From assembly GCF_001579045.1 (NCBI RefSeq), contig NZ_KQ970262.1:432236-472110 (forward strand): 39,875 nt of DNA, given 5' to 3'. Position 1 is the first letter of the stretch. Each line of letters starts with the position of its first letter. This DNA is from Streptococcus mitis. GTDB taxonomy: Bacteria > Bacillota > Bacilli > Lactobacillales > Streptococcaceae. A model generated the notes under the pieces. It did no database searches, was not told the origin of the DNA, and saw only the letters and a list, made by a program, of their open reading frames with translations. Positions 1 through 10,367 of this stretch are shown here, in pieces. Made by a program: the position numbers and the translations under genes.

Positions 1-255
1 CTGACGGATTAAGTTGCTTTCGTGAATACCAAAATCAGCCGCAATTTGTTCATAAGTGCGGTATTCTCGCATATATTGAAGAGTAGCCATGAGGAGGTCA
101 TCTAGGCTTAACTTAGGGGTTCGTCCACCTTTCGCGTGTTTACGTTGATAAGCTGTTTTTAACACAGCTAACATCTCTTCAAAAGTAGTGCGCTGAACAC
201 CAACAAGGCGCTTAAATCGTGCATCACTTAATACTTTACTTGATTCATAATTCAT
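1..255 (-). CDS. IS1381-like (IS5 family) transposase, N-terminal part
   Basis: An 85-codon open frame starts at 255 and runs off the left edge. It begins MNYESSKVLSDARFKRLVG and continues through a GGRTPKLSLDDLL segment and a QYMREYRTYEQIAADFGI helix-turn-helix-like segment. From memory this is the first reading frame of the pneumococcal element IS1381; that name comes from recollection of the sequence, not from a search. Only the DNA-binding N-terminus is in view, so whether the copy is intact cannot be judged. The outer end of the element should lie around 280-310, just before the integrase relic. Confidence 0.75.
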   Translation of the reverse strand, partial: MNYESSKVLSDARFKRLVGVQRTTFEEMLAVLKTAYQRKHAKGGRTPKLSLDDLLMATLQYMREYRTYEQIAADFGIHESNLIRQ

Positions 256-329
256 AGTTTTATTGTATCATATTTTTGTTTCGCAGGAAGTCTATTACTA
301 ATACCAACCTAAGGAAATAAAAAACAATT

Positions 330-696
330 TCCCGAATTCCTGTTGAACTAACTGATTTACTTCAGTCATGGGAAAAGCAACAAAAAAGAGAACTAGCAAA
401 ATTTGGAATTATCCAATCTGATGAACAGTATGTCTTTACTTATATCGATATGAAGAGCAATGTTAACGGTCCACTACACTCTGACTACCTCACGTCATCC
501 AGAACTAACACACGCTACACCTCATAAATTACGTCATACGGGTGCAACTCTTGCCAAACAATTTGGCACATCACTAGAGGACATTTCAGAAGCTCTAACA
601 CATAGCGATACAGGTACAACTCAGATTTATGTCAACACTTCTAATGTAGTTCCTATGGCCGTTGGTGAATTTGCCTACCGTAACCTTAAAAAGTAA
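330..696 (+). pseudogene. Tyrosine recombinase (integrase) remnant
   Basis: The C-terminal part of a phage or ICE-type integrase can be read, but in two frames. The upstream part (about 335-510) encodes IPVELTDLLQSWEKQQKREL and onward. The downstream part (about 490-696) holds the catalytic motifs HKLRHTGATLA (H-x-x-R), LTHSDTGTT and the tyrosine in TQIYVNTS, and stops at 696. The frame changes near 495-510 and the N-terminal domain is missing, so the gene is dead. Its 3' end lies about 90 bp from a copy of the rpsI 3' end, which is how rpsI-targeting elements place int beside their att site. Confidence 0.75.
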
Positions 697-727
697 TGGT
701 GTGAATTTTGCTAAAAAAACATCAAAA

Positions 728-757
728 AACACCCCATGGTGTGAACCATGAAGTGTT
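728..757 (+). terminator. Imperfect hairpin after integrase relic
   Basis: The arms AACAC-cc-CATGG and CCATG-aa-GTGTT pair around a short loop. There is no good T-run afterwards, so termination activity is uncertain. It probably belongs to the old mobile element. Confidence 0.35.
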
Positions 758-783
758 GATAAATGCTGTATTGTAGCCGTTTC

Positions 784-834
784 TTAACGTTTAGAGAACT
801 GGCTAGCTTTACGAGCTTTCTTAAGACCTGGTTT
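784..834 (-). other. Partial copy of the rpsI 3' end, fossil attachment site
   Basis: Read on the minus strand, this stretch encodes KPGLKKARKASQFSKR followed by TAA, which is the conserved C-terminus of ribosomal protein S9. Upstream of this point the similarity to S9 is lost, so only about 50 bp is present. A number of streptococcal ICEs integrate into the 3' end of rpsI and duplicate it. Beside an integrase relic, this fragment is best read as an att site left by a decayed or rearranged element. The functional rpsI is not in the window. Confidence 0.75.
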
Positions 835-925
835 CCTAAATACTTCGAGTACACTTATGGTATTGATACCTCTAAACAAGCGACTTTCTGGTTGGCTTCC
901 TCTTAAACTGCCTTGTTACTAATAT

Positions 926-954
926 TTGAAATCCCCTTCTTTTTAGGGTACAAT
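926..954 (+). promoter_or_regulatory. Promoter of slrA
   Basis: TTGAAA (926-931) and TACAAT (949-954) are separated by 17 bp, 30 bp upstream of the slrA start. This is a good sigma-A-type match. Confidence 0.75.
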
Positions 955-983
955 GGTAGAAATGAATTTTTGAGAGGATCAGA

Positions 984-1787
984 ATGAAAAAACTAGCAAC
1001 CCTTCTTTTACTATCCACTGTAGCCCTAGCTGGATGTAGCAACATCCAACGTAGTTTGCGTGGTGATGACTATGTAGATTCTAGCTTGGCTGCTGAAGAG
1101 AGCTCCAAAGCAGCTGCCCAATCTGCTAAGGAGTTAAACGATGCTTTAACAAACGAAAACGCCAATTTCCCACAACTATCTAAAGAAGTTGCTGAAGACG
1201 AGGCTGAAGTGATTCTACACACAAGTCAAGGCAATATCCGTATCAAACTCTTCCCTAAACTCGCTCCTCTAGCAGTTGAAAACTTCCTCACTCATGCTAA
1301 AGAAGGCTACTATAACGGTATTACCTTCCACCGTGTCATCGATGGCTTCATGGTTCAAACTGGAGATCCAAAAGGGGACGGTACAGGTGGTCAGTCCATC
1401 TGGCATGACAAGGATAAGACAAAAGACAAGGGAACTGGTTTCAAAAACGAGATTACTCCTTATCTCTATAACATCCGTGGTGCCCTTTCTATGGCTAATA
1501 CTGGTCAACCAAACACCAATGGTAGCCAATTCTTCATCAACCAAAATTCTACAGATACCTCTGCTAAACTCCCTACAAGCAAGTATCCAAAGAAAATCAT
1601 CGAGGCCTATAAAGAAGGGGGAAACCCTAGTCTAGATGGCAAACACCCAGTCTTTGGTCAAGTGATTGACGGTATGGATGTTGTAGATAAGATTGCTAAA
1701 GCCGAAAAAGATGAAAAAGACAAGCCAACGACTGCTATCACAATCGATAGTATCGAAGTGGTGAAAGACTACGATTTTAAATCTTAA
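984..1787 (+). CDS. slrA: Peptidyl-prolyl cis-trans isomerase lipoprotein SlrA (cyclophilin type)
   Basis: A 267-residue surface lipoprotein that catalyses proline cis-trans isomerisation, aiding folding of exported proteins. Residues 1-18 form a lipoprotein signal peptide ending in the lipobox LAGC, with lipidation at Cys18. A linker of about 55 residues follows, then a cyclophilin domain from about residue 75. The domain contains the core motifs [15 protein letters not shown] and [17 protein letters not shown], with the catalytic Arg in FHRV. The start is supported by GAGAGGA eight bases upstream. In S. pneumoniae this protein is known as SlrA and contributes to colonisation. It is transcribed alone, from the promoter at 926-954 to a terminator at 1797-1827. 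Confidence 0.93.
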   Translation: MKKLATLLLLSTVALAGCSNIQRSLRGDDYVDSSLAAEESSKAAAQSAKELNDALTNENANFPQLSKEVAEDEAEVILHTSQGNIRIKLFPKLAPLAVENFLTHAKEGYYNGITFHRVIDGFMVQTGDPKGDGTGGQSIWHDKDKTKDKGTGFKNEITPYLYNIRGALSMANTGQPNTNGSQFFINQNSTDTSAKLPTSKYPKKIIEAYKEGGNPSLDGKHPVFGQVIDGMDVVDKIAKAEKDEKDKPTTAITIDSIEVVKDYDFKS

Positions 1788-1796
1788 AAACCAAAA

Positions 1797-1830
1797 AAAT
1801 ACAGTATCCACATTCGGTACTGTATTTCTT
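1797..1830. terminator. Bidirectional terminator between slrA and the ABC-F gene
   Basis: AAATACAGTA (1797-1806) and TACTGTATTT (1818-1827) form a perfect 10-bp stem with an A-run before and a T-rich stretch after. It can serve both convergent genes. Confidence 0.85.
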
Positions 1831-1842
1831 CTACTCTCATTC

Positions 1843-3384
1843 TTAAGTTAAATTATTAAAATCCCAGATTTGGTCCATCCAGCCTTCATAGAAGTCTGGT
1901 TCGTGGCAGACCATAAGGATAGATCCCTTGTATTCTTTGAGAGCGCGTTTGAGTTCATCCTTGGCATCCACATCCAAATGGTTGGTCGGCTCGTCCAGCA
2001 CTAAAACGTTGTTTTCACGATTCATCAAGAGACAGAAACGAACCTTGGCTTGTTCCCCACCTGACAAGACCTGAATTTGGCTTTCAATATGCTTGGTTGT
2101 CAGACCACAACGGGCAAGGGCTGCACGGACTTCTGCTTGGTTGAGGGCTGGAAAGGCATTCCAGACAGCTTCAAGAGGTGTTTGACGATTGCCACCTTCT
2201 ACTTCTTGTTCAAAGTAGCCAAGTTCTAGATAATCTCCACGCTCCACTTCCCCAGCGATTGGCGGAATAATGCCCAATAGAGATTTCAAGAGAGTTGTTT
2301 TCCCGATACCATTTGCTCCGATAATGGCAACCTTTTGATTGCGTTCAAAGGTTAGGTTTAAAGGCTTTGTAAGTGGACGATCATAACCAATCTGCAAATC
2401 CTTGGCTTGGAAGATAAAGCGCCCTGGCGTACGAGCTGATTTGAAATCAAAGGATGGTTTTGGTTTCTCACTTTGCAGTTCGATAATATCCATCTTATCC
2501 AATTTCTTCTGACGAGACATGGCCATGTTTCGTGTTGCAACACGCGCTTTGTTTCGAGCGACGAAGTCTTTGAGGTCTGCAATTTCTTTTTGCTGACGTT
2601 CGTAGGCCGCCTCTAGCTGAGATTTCTTCATTGCATAGACTTCTTGGAACTGGTAGTAGTCACCAGAGTAACGCGTCAGCTGTTGATTTTCTACATGATA
2701 GACGATATTAATCACATCGTTCAAGAATGGAATATCGTGTGAAATAAGGACAAAGGCATTCTCATAGTTTTGGAGATAGCGCTTGAGCCAATCAATATGC
2801 TCAGCATCCAAGTAGTTGGTCGGTTCGTCCAACAGCAAGATATCGGGCTTTTCAAGGAGGAGTTTAGCCAAAAGTACCTTGGTTCTTTGCCCGCCTGACA
2901 AAGAGGTTACATCTGTATCCATGCCAAAGTCCATAACACCAAGGGCACGCGCTACTTCGTCAATCTTGGCATCCAAGGTATAGAAATCACGACTCTCCAG
3001 ACGGTCTTGAAGTTCTCCCACTTCTTCCATGAGAGCATCAACATCCGCACCGTCTTCAGCCATTTCCATATAAAGGTCATTGATACGAGCTTCTGCTTTG
3101 AACAGCTCATCAAAAGCTGTACGGAGAACATCACGTACCGACTGCCCTTCAGCAAGGACGGAGTGCTGATCCAAGTAACCAGCAGTCACATATTTGGACC
3201 ACTCAACCTTCCCTTCATCTGGCAGCATTTTACCAGTCACAATGCTCATAAAGGTTGATTTTCCTTCACCATTAGCACCGACAAGACCGATATGTTCTCC
3301 CTTGAGGAGACGGAAGGACACATCTTCAAAAATTGCACGGTCACCAAAACCGTGACTCAGATTTTTAACTTCTAAAATACTCAT
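1843..3384 (-). CDS. ABC-F family ATP-binding protein (YkpA/YbiT-like)
   Basis: A 513-residue soluble protein with two ABC ATPase domains and no membrane segment, as in ABC-F proteins, which act on ribosomes rather than as transporters. The first domain has Walker A GANGEGKST (about residues 37-45), signature LSGGQRTKV and Walker B ILLLDEPTN. The second has GANGIGKTT, LSGGEQAKV and VLVLDEPTN. Between them lies a charged helical linker rich in Lys and Arg (roughly 240-310), the P-site tRNA interaction region of the family. Sequence resembles Bacillus YkpA and E. coli YbiT more than the antibiotic-resistance ABC-F groups, so a housekeeping translation role is likelier than resistance. AAGGA precedes the start at 3384. 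Confidence 0.88.
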   Translation of the reverse strand: MSILEVKNLSHGFGDRAIFEDVSFRLLKGEHIGLVGANGEGKSTFMSIVTGKMLPDEGKVEWSKYVTAGYLDQHSVLAEGQSVRDVLRTAFDELFKAEARINDLYMEMAEDGADVDALMEEVGELQDRLESRDFYTLDAKIDEVARALGVMDFGMDTDVTSLSGGQRTKVLLAKLLLEKPDILLLDEPTNYLDAEHIDWLKRYLQNYENAFVLISHDIPFLNDVINIVYHVENQQLTRYSGDYYQFQEVYAMKKSQLEAAYERQQKEIADLKDFVARNKARVATRNMAMSRQKKLDKMDIIELQSEKPKPSFDFKSARTPGRFIFQAKDLQIGYDRPLTKPLNLTFERNQKVAIIGANGIGKTTLLKSLLGIIPPIAGEVERGDYLELGYFEQEVEGGNRQTPLEAVWNAFPALNQAEVRAALARCGLTTKHIESQIQVLSGGEQAKVRFCLLMNRENNVLVLDEPTNHLDVDAKDELKRALKEYKGSILMVCHEPDFYEGWMDQIWDFNNLT

Positions 3385-3405
3385 TTTAATTCCTTATCTT
3401 GTTTT

Positions 3406-3511
3406 TATACTCTTCGAAAATCTCTTCAAACCACGTCAGCTTCACCTTGCCGTACTCAAGTACAGCCTGCGGCTAGCTTCCTAGTTTGCTCTTTGATTTT
3501 CATTGAGTATT
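3406..3511. repeat. BOX element, boxA-boxC type without boxB
   Basis: The stretch starts TATACTCTTCGAAAATCTCT and ends with GATTTTCATTGAGTATT. It contains the boxA end and the boxC motif GCGGCTAGCTTCC, with no boxB module between them. BOX elements are short mobile-like repeats of pneumococcus and close relatives, found between genes. Its right end overlaps the last codons of the VanZ-like gene. Confidence 0.88.
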
Positions 3512-3973
3512 ATGTAATCGTTTATAAAGTAGCCAAGCCAGATAGCCACCCAAGGTATTGGTCCACAAATCATCAATCTCAAAGACGCGATTAAAATCAA
3601 AGAAAAAGTCCAAGACTAACTGCGTACACTCGATTCCAAGGCTCAGAAGAAAACTGAAAAAAATCACTTTTCTTCTCTTCCGCAAGTTTGGAAGGAGATA
3701 AAGGAGTTGGAACACCAAAGGAAAAATCAAGAAGACATTAAGGATATTTTGTAGAAAAAGCCAACATAATTGTCCTATGTCACTCACCTCACCCAGTTTC
3801 CAGAAAGAATTGAAAGGAGTCAAAAGAAAAACCAGGCGTCCAAGATGCTGAATACCTGGAGTTTCCACCCCCACAGGAGAATGTTCTTGAGGAGTAAAGC
3901 AAAAGTAAATGATACAAATGCTATAGAAAATGACTCCCCAGACCAAAACATGATTATAAGTTTTCTTCATCAT
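3500..3973 (-). CDS. VanZ-like membrane protein
   Basis: A 157-residue protein with about four hydrophobic segments (near residues 8-27, 70-95, 102-120 and 138-152). It contains the VanZ-family pattern FFSFLLSLGIECTQL followed by an acidic IDDLWTNTLGGYLAWLL motif. VanZ-family proteins are membrane proteins of unclear biochemical role; some give low-level teicoplanin resistance, which is not implied here. The gene starts one base inside the rlmN stop codon, so the two are translationally linked. The last codons (NTQ and stop) come from the BOX repeat, so the native C-terminus was probably longer or different. Confidence 0.8.
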   Translation of the reverse strand: MMKKTYNHVLVWGVIFYSICIIYFCFTPQEHSPVGVETPGIQHLGRLVFLLTPFNSFWKLGEVSDIGQLCWLFLQNILNVFLIFPLVFQLLYLLPNLRKRRKVIFFSFLLSLGIECTQLVLDFFFDFNRVFEIDDLWTNTLGGYLAWLLYKRLHNTQ

Positions 3974-5058
3974 TAAGGATTGACTGCAGCGACTGCTTTC
4001 TGGCGGTCACGTTTCATTGTGTTAGAGCGCAATTGTCCACAAGCTGCATCAATATCTGTTCCGTGCTCTTGACGAACAACACAGTTGACCCCCTTTTTCT
4101 TAAGCGTATCATAGAAGGCCATGACGCGCTCTTTGGGACTACGACTATATTGGTCATGCTCACTAACTGGGTTATAAGGAATCAAGTTTACATAAGACAA
4201 TTTCTTGATATTCTTGAGCAATTCAGCTAATTCCAAGGCTTGTTCTACACCGTCGTTGACTTCATTGAGCATGATATACTCAAAGGTCACACGACGATTG
4301 GTTGTTTCGATGTAGTACTCAATAGCAGCAAAGAGTTTTTCAATCGGAAAGGCACGGTTAATCTTCATGATGCTTGAGCGCAGTTCATTATTAGGTGCGT
4401 GAAGGGAAACGGCAAGATTGACCTGAACTCCTTCATTAGCAAAGTCACGAATTTTATGGGCCAAACCTGAGGTTGAAACCGTGATGTGACGAGCACCGAT
4501 GGCCATTCCCTTGTCATCATTGATAGTACGAACGAAATTCAAGACATTGTTGTAGTTATCAAAGGGTTCACCAATTCCCATGACAACGATATGGCTGACG
4601 CGTTCGTCCTGACCACGCTCATCAAAGTATTTCTGAACCAGCATGATTTGCGCTACAATTTCACCATTATTAAGGTCACGTTGTTTCTTGATCAAACCAG
4701 AAGCACAGAAGGTACAACCGATATTACAGCCGACCTGAGTGGTCACACAGACTGACAAACCATAGTGCTGGCGCATGAGTACAGTCTCAATCAACATACC
4801 ATCAGGCAACTCAAAGAGGTATTTGACAGTCCCATCAGCAGACTCTTGAACGATACGTTGTTTCAAGGGATTGACCACAAATTGGTCATTGAGCTTAGCA
4901 ATCAAATCCTTGGAAAGGTTGGTCATCTCTTCAAATGACTGGACACGTTTACGGTAGAGCCATTCCCAGATTTGATCTGCACGGAATTTCTTTTCTCCCT
5001 GCTCCAAAACCCATTCCTGCATGGTTTGACGTGTTAAACTATAAATTGACGGTTTCAT
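3973..5058 (-). CDS. rlmN: Dual-specificity 23S rRNA (A2503-C2)/tRNA (A37-C2) methyltransferase RlmN
   Basis: A 361-residue radical-SAM enzyme that methylates C2 of A2503 in 23S rRNA, and A37 in some tRNAs, tuning translation fidelity. The radical-SAM cysteines are visible in CNIGCTFC (about residues 110-117), the SAM-binding GIGEPFDNY motif lies near 161-169, and the cysteine in DAACGQL near the C-terminus is the methyl-carrier/resolving residue. Length and motifs match RlmN rather than the resistance enzyme Cfr. The order yutD-like, rlmN, vanZ-like, with 20-bp and overlapping junctions, suggests one operon. Confidence 0.95.
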   Translation of the reverse strand: MKPSIYSLTRQTMQEWVLEQGEKKFRADQIWEWLYRKRVQSFEEMTNLSKDLIAKLNDQFVVNPLKQRIVQESADGTVKYLFELPDGMLIETVLMRQHYGLSVCVTTQVGCNIGCTFCASGLIKKQRDLNNGEIVAQIMLVQKYFDERGQDERVSHIVVMGIGEPFDNYNNVLNFVRTINDDKGMAIGARHITVSTSGLAHKIRDFANEGVQVNLAVSLHAPNNELRSSIMKINRAFPIEKLFAAIEYYIETTNRRVTFEYIMLNEVNDGVEQALELAELLKNIKKLSYVNLIPYNPVSEHDQYSRSPKERVMAFYDTLKKKGVNCVVRQEHGTDIDAACGQLRSNTMKRDRQKAVAAVNP

Positions 5059-5078
5059 TTCTTCTCCTTATTTTCTAC

Positions 5079-5609
5079 TCACTTCTGACGAATGACAAAA
5101 TGACGTTGTCTCTTGTCCTCTTTCTGAGAATGCTGGTCTTTCTGACGACGTCTATTTTTCTTATCTGCATTCAGTTTTCGTTTTGTTTGAGCCTGTTTCT
5201 TTCCTTTTCTAGAAGGCGTTTCTTCTTCCTTCTTACGCATTTTCTTGTCAAATGATGCTCGCTTAGGGGCTTCATTTTCTAGAACAAAATAGGCACAACC
5301 ATAACTACAATACTCTAAAAGGTAGTCTTGTAAACGACTGATTTTTTCAAGTTTTTCTTCTGTTCGGTCATCCTTGTAAAAACCGCGTAGACGAAGCTGT
5401 TCGTTGCTCCAGTCTCCCACAATATAATCAAACTTGGTTAAGACTTCTGAAAAACGCTGATTAAAAGCCGTCACATCAAAGGCATCCTTGATGTTTTCCA
5501 CCAAGGAAAAAGCTATCCCTTCCGTTTCGACCTTGTCCCCGTGTAAATGAAACTCAGGACCAGGAAACTTGTTATAGTTGTATAATTCAGGTGCAATTTC
5601 TTTTCGCAT
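5079..5609 (-). CDS. YutD family protein (DUF1027)
   Basis: A 176-residue cytosolic protein of unknown biochemical function. The N-terminal 110 residues match the YutD family, with the segments YNKFPGPEFHLHGD, FDYIVGDWSNEQLRLRGFY and YLLEYCSYGCAYFVLEN. The remaining 60 residues are very basic and probably disordered (Lys/Arg runs), which suggests nucleic-acid contact. AAGGAT precedes the start. It is the first gene of the likely operon with rlmN and the VanZ-like gene. Confidence 0.8.
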   Translation of the reverse strand: MRKEIAPELYNYNKFPGPEFHLHGDKVETEGIAFSLVENIKDAFDVTAFNQRFSEVLTKFDYIVGDWSNEQLRLRGFYKDDRTEEKLEKISRLQDYLLEYCSYGCAYFVLENEAPKRASFDKKMRKKEEETPSRKGKKQAQTKRKLNADKKNRRRQKDQHSQKEDKRQRHFVIRQK

Positions 5610-5642
5610 AGATATCCTTTTTCCACGATTACTTAATACTTT

Positions 5643-5648
5643 ATTCTA
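5643..5648 (-). promoter_or_regulatory. Possible extended -10 of the yutD-rlmN operon
   Basis: On the minus strand ATGGTAGAAT gives an extended -10 (TGG plus TAGAAT) about 35 bp before the yutD-like start. No convincing -35 was found. Confidence 0.4.
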
Positions 5649-5679
5649 CCATAATTTCTAGCAGTTAGCACGTTTCTCA

Positions 5680-5713
5680 TAAAAATGAAAAAAGTCTGAC
5701 GATTTTGTCAGAC
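5680..5713 (-). terminator. Terminator of sodA
   Basis: GTCTGAC (5694-5700) and GTCAGAC (5707-5713) form a stem. On the minus strand it is followed by six T residues and further T-rich sequence, 50 bp after the sodA stop. Confidence 0.85.
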
Positions 5714-5765
5714 CAAAATAATATAACCTTAAAAAGAGAAGAACAATTCTTCCCTCCAACTATCA

Positions 5766-6371
5766 TTATTTAGCTGCTGCGTACAATTCATCTACTTTGT
5801 TCCAGTTGATCACTGAGAAGAAAGCTTTGATGTAGTCAGGACGCACGTTGCGGTATTTCACGTAGTAAGCATGTTCCCAAACGTCCAAGCCCAAGATTGG
5901 TTTTTTGCCTTCTGAGATTGGTGTGTCTTGGTTTGCTGTTGAAGTCACTTCAAGTTTACCCTCTTTGTTGACAACCAACCATGCCCATCCAGAACCGAAA
6001 CGAGTTGTTGCTGCCGCAGTGAAGGCTGCTTGGAATTCTTCAAATGAACCAAATGTTGCATCGATTGCTGCTGCAAGTTCTGTTGATGGAGCTGTTTTTT
6101 CAGGAGTCATTAATTCCCAGAAAAGAGCGTGGTTCAAGTGTCCACCACCATTGTTGATAAGCGCTTGACGGATATCAGCTGGGATAGATTCTACATCAGC
6201 AAGCAAGGCTTCAAGGTCTTCACCGATTTCAGGGTGTTTTTCAAGAGCTGCATTAGCATTGTTGACATAAGTTTGATGGTGTTTGTCATGGTGCAAGTGC
6301 ATTGTTTCCGCATCGATGTATGGTTCCAAAGCGTCGTATGCATATGGAAGTTCTGGTAAGATAATAGCCAT
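5766..6371 (-). CDS. sodA: Superoxide dismutase [Mn/Fe]
   Basis: A 201-residue cytosolic enzyme converting superoxide to oxygen and hydrogen peroxide, the only SOD of streptococci. Metal ligands are recognisable: a His in [12 protein letters not shown] (about 26-37), a His in NHALFWELM, and Asp and His in [19 protein letters not shown]. Streptococcal enzymes of this type prefer manganese. The gene has its own promoter (6403-6431) and terminator (5680-5713), so it is monocistronic. Confidence 0.97.
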   Translation of the reverse strand: MAIILPELPYAYDALEPYIDAETMHLHHDKHHQTYVNNANAALEKHPEIGEDLEALLADVESIPADIRQALINNGGGHLNHALFWELMTPEKTAPSTELAAAIDATFGSFEEFQAAFTAAATTRFGSGWAWLVVNKEGKLEVTSTANQDTPISEGKKPILGLDVWEHAYYVKYRNVRPDYIKAFFSVINWNKVDELYAAAK

Positions 6372-6402
6372 CTGTAATACCTCTTTTTCTTTCTATATGA
6401 AA

Positions 6403-6431
6403 ATGATAACGCAAACATTCACTTTTTTCAA
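6403..6431 (-). promoter_or_regulatory. Promoter of sodA
   Basis: On the minus strand TTGAAA and TATCAT are separated by 17 bp, ending about 32 bp before the sodA start codon. Confidence 0.7.
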
Positions 6432-6496
6432 GTTTTTTGCTTATAGATAAGAAAATCACTGACATACTTTCTAATAAAATAAGCAAATCAGCAAGA

Positions 6497-6527
6497 AACC
6501 CACGACAAGATAATCTTGACGCGGGTT
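6497..6527 (-). terminator. Hairpin after holA
   Basis: The arms from 6497 and up to 6527 pair over about 15 bases with two G-U-type mismatches. It lies between the holA stop and the sodA promoter. The T-tract on the minus strand is weak. Confidence 0.5.
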
Positions 6528-6544
6528 GTAGTTTCAAAAAAATA

Positions 6545-7582
6545 TCAATTTACCCGGCTCGCAATCTGTAAGAGTGCCTTTTCAAAAAGGAAACTCTTTT
6601 CATAAAGACCAGTCTTAATCTGATAGTCTGTCTCAATCAAATAGGAAATAGCTTGCTTTAAAAAGCTCAAGGAAAGTCCTCTTGAATCTCTCAGCGCAAA
6701 CTTGATTTGATATGGATTGGGATTACGTCCGAGAAAGCTGCCTAAACTACTTGCAATCTGAGATTCCGTTTGGCCAGAGTCCGATAAAATTTTCACCTGA
6801 GTAAAAGTCCGAAATTGTCCTAACATGACAGCTATGAGCTTAATTTCATCTTCCCCTTGCAAGGTCAAGTCTCTAACCAAATCGCGCGCCTGATCCATCT
6901 TTTTAGTCAGAATAAACTGAGTTAAATCAAAAATATTGTCCTGTAAGGTCTTAGGAATAGCGTTGACAATATCCTCTTCCTCGATAATAGAGTCTTCCTT
7001 ATAGGACTGTAAAAAGAGGAGATTTTTCTGAATTTCGCTAAATTGAAAACCCGACTTGACGAGAAGATTTTCAAAAGAATAATTGGCAAACTGCAGACCT
7101 TGTTTCTGGCTCCACTTTTGGAAATACTGGCGCAATTCTTGTTCTTTGGCTTCTACTGCATCAAAAACCTTAGCATCACGCTTCAGTAATTTAACCAACC
7201 GTCTTTTGCTATCCAGCTTTCCTTCCGCAAAGATTAACAACTTGGTTGTTGGTGAAGGATTGTCAAGATATTCCTCAAATGACTTAAGCTCATCATCTGT
7301 CAAAAAGCGTTTCTTGGCAGTTGTGATATCGACAAAATAGTCCAATATCACGATTTTTTCATCGGCAAAGAAAGGAAGGCTGACCAACTCCAGTTCCACA
7401 TCCTTATATACCACTTCTTTCATATCAAAGTAGGCAAAGTTTAGGTCGGCAGAATCATAACCAATCTGTTTCAATACTTGACTCTTCATAACTTCAAACT
7501 GACCCTGATCTGTCCCTGTAAAAAGGCTCAGGCTCGGTAAATTTGATAAAGTCAACTTCTGGCTTTCTTCAATAGCTAGCAT
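6545..7582 (-). CDS. holA: DNA polymerase III subunit delta
   Basis: A 345-residue clamp-loader subunit that opens the beta sliding clamp during replication. It begins with the family's SLPSLSLFTGTDQG segment (the degenerate nucleotide-binding region), continues through the KLLIFAEGKLDSKRRLVKLLKR stretch and ends in helical domain III (QIKTGLYEKSFLFEKALLQIA). Length matches the Firmicute HolA/YqeN family. AAGGAG lies just before the start. It follows pyrDA by 33 bp on the same strand and is probably co-transcribed with it. Confidence 0.92.
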   Translation of the reverse strand: MLAIEESQKLTLSNLPSLSLFTGTDQGQFEVMKSQVLKQIGYDSADLNFAYFDMKEVVYKDVELELVSLPFFADEKIVILDYFVDITTAKKRFLTDDELKSFEEYLDNPSPTTKLLIFAEGKLDSKRRLVKLLKRDAKVFDAVEAKEQELRQYFQKWSQKQGLQFANYSFENLLVKSGFQFSEIQKNLLFLQSYKEDSIIEEEDIVNAIPKTLQDNIFDLTQFILTKKMDQARDLVRDLTLQGEDEIKLIAVMLGQFRTFTQVKILSDSGQTESQIASSLGSFLGRNPNPYQIKFALRDSRGLSLSFLKQAISYLIETDYQIKTGLYEKSFLFEKALLQIASRVN

Positions 7583-7615
7583 CTTCTCTCCTTTCTTCTG
7601 ATTTTTCGATTTAAT

Positions 7616-8551
7616 TTAGTCAATATAGCGCAATTTCCCACGGAAATCTTCTAGGCTTTCGTACCCTTTTTCCGCCATGATTACTTTCAATTCATTAGTA
7701 ATGCGTTCAAAAGCACCGACGCCTTCCTTGTGAAGGGTGGTTCCCACCTGCACCATACTCGCTCCACAGAGGATATGTTCAAAGGCATCACGACCAGTCA
7801 ACACGCCACCTGTTCCGATGATTTGGATTTGAGGATTTAAGCGTTGGTAGAAAGCATGAACATTGGCTAGAGCAGTCGGTTTGATGTACTCTCCCCCAAT
7901 CCCACCGAAACCATTCTTGGGACGAATAACGACGGACTCATCTTCTATATATAGTCCGTTTCCGATTGAGTTGACGCAGTTGACAAACTTGAGCGGATAC
8001 TTGTTGAAAATAGCTGTCGCTTGGTCAAAGTGAACAATATCAAAATATGGTGGCAATTTAATTCCAAGAGGTTTGGTGAAGTAGGCAAACACCTCTGCCA
8101 AAATCCGGTCTGTTGTCTCAAAATCATAGGCAATCTGAGGTTTTCCTGGAACATTTGGACAGGAGAGGTTTAGCTCAGTCAGACCACGAAAATCACTCTC
8201 TTGGACTTTTTTCAAGAGAGTATGGGTTTCCTCTGGAGACATGCCAACTAGAGATAAGAAGAAAGTCCGGTTCGGCTCTTTTTCCTGCAGATCCAAAAGA
8301 TAGTCCAAATAATAGTCTAAGCCCTTATTTGGCAAGCCCATAGAGTTGATAGAACCAAGGGGAACATCTTGATAGCGTGGCTCAGGATTTCCCTGACGAA
8401 AGTCCAAGGTCGCTGTCTTTGTGACAAAGGTTCCTGCCGCTGAGTTTTTAACCCCTTCTAGCTCCTCTATCGTCATACAAGCCACACCTGCTGCATTCAT
8501 CAAGCAATTGTCAAACTCAAAACTAGCAATTTGTGTTTTCGTTGATACCAT
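7616..8551 (-). CDS. pyrDA: Dihydroorotate dehydrogenase A, class 1A (fumarate-dependent)
   Basis: A 311-residue FMN enzyme that oxidises dihydroorotate to orotate in pyrimidine synthesis, using fumarate as acceptor. The active-site loop [12 protein letters not shown] carries the catalytic cysteine typical of class 1 enzymes. [10 protein letters not shown] near residue 18 and the FMN-phosphate segment [21 protein letters not shown] also fit. No partner PyrK is nearby, which fits class 1A, as in Lactococcus PyrDA. GGAGGAT precedes the start. No PyrR-type attenuator was seen in the 150 bp upstream. Confidence 0.95.
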   Translation of the reverse strand: MVSTKTQIASFEFDNCLMNAAGVACMTIEELEGVKNSAAGTFVTKTATLDFRQGNPEPRYQDVPLGSINSMGLPNKGLDYYLDYLLDLQEKEPNRTFFLSLVGMSPEETHTLLKKVQESDFRGLTELNLSCPNVPGKPQIAYDFETTDRILAEVFAYFTKPLGIKLPPYFDIVHFDQATAIFNKYPLKFVNCVNSIGNGLYIEDESVVIRPKNGFGGIGGEYIKPTALANVHAFYQRLNPQIQIIGTGGVLTGRDAFEHILCGASMVQVGTTLHKEGVGAFERITNELKVIMAEKGYESLEDFRGKLRYID

Positions 8552-8585
8552 GATTCTGATCCTCCAGATTCCTTTTATTGCTAAT

Positions 8586-8591
8586 ATTATA
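8586..8591 (-). promoter_or_regulatory. Extended -10 promoter of pyrDA
   Basis: On the minus strand TGGTATAAT gives an extended -10, 35 bp before the pyrDA start. The -35 is poor. Confidence 0.55.
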
Positions 8592-8677
8592 CCATATTTT
8601 CACAATTTCTCTTTGAGAAAGATATTTACAAGAAAAAGGTTCGTTTTTTATCTATGTTCAAAAAGTCTCAAAACTAA

Positions 8678-10126
<1,449 letters not shown>

Positions 10127-10139
10127 GATTTATTTGCTC

Positions 10140-10169
10140 AATCCTCAATCACTATGATTGGGGATTTTT
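10140..10169 (+). terminator. Terminator of gdhA
   Basis: AATCCTCAATC (10140-10150) pairs with GATTGGGGATT (10156-10166) with one G-U pair, followed by a T-run. Confidence 0.85.
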
Positions 10170-10230
10170 AGCCTGAATTAAAAAGTTGGAAAATTACTTA
10201 CTCGCCCCCTTTTTTGCCCCTTCTTGAACA

Positions 10231-10265
10231 AAAAGAAAAACCGCTACTCCTAAGAATAGCGGTTT
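10231..10265 (-). terminator. Terminator of the integrase gene
   Basis: AAACCGCTA (10238-10246) and TAGCGGTTT (10257-10265) form a 9-bp stem with a 10-base loop. On the minus strand a T-rich tail follows. The sequence just left (TCGCCCCCTTTTTTGCCCC) is of a kind common beside phage and ICE integrases and may belong to the attachment region. Confidence 0.7.
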
Positions 10266-10367
10266 AATCCATGTTTTTAAGCTACTAATGTAGTCGCTCT
10301 CTTATTTAAGAGTAACAATTTGCTAATCTTATTTTCTCCCAGTATTAGTGGGTTAATTCCTCCATTT

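Noticed and set aside
1843-3384. ABC-F antibiotic resistance determinant such as msr or optrA
   Set aside because: The protein resembles the YkpA/YbiT housekeeping subgroup and lies in core chromosome.
3973-5058. cfr-type resistance methyltransferase
   Set aside because: The motifs, operon context with the yutD-like gene and chromosomal setting fit housekeeping rlmN.
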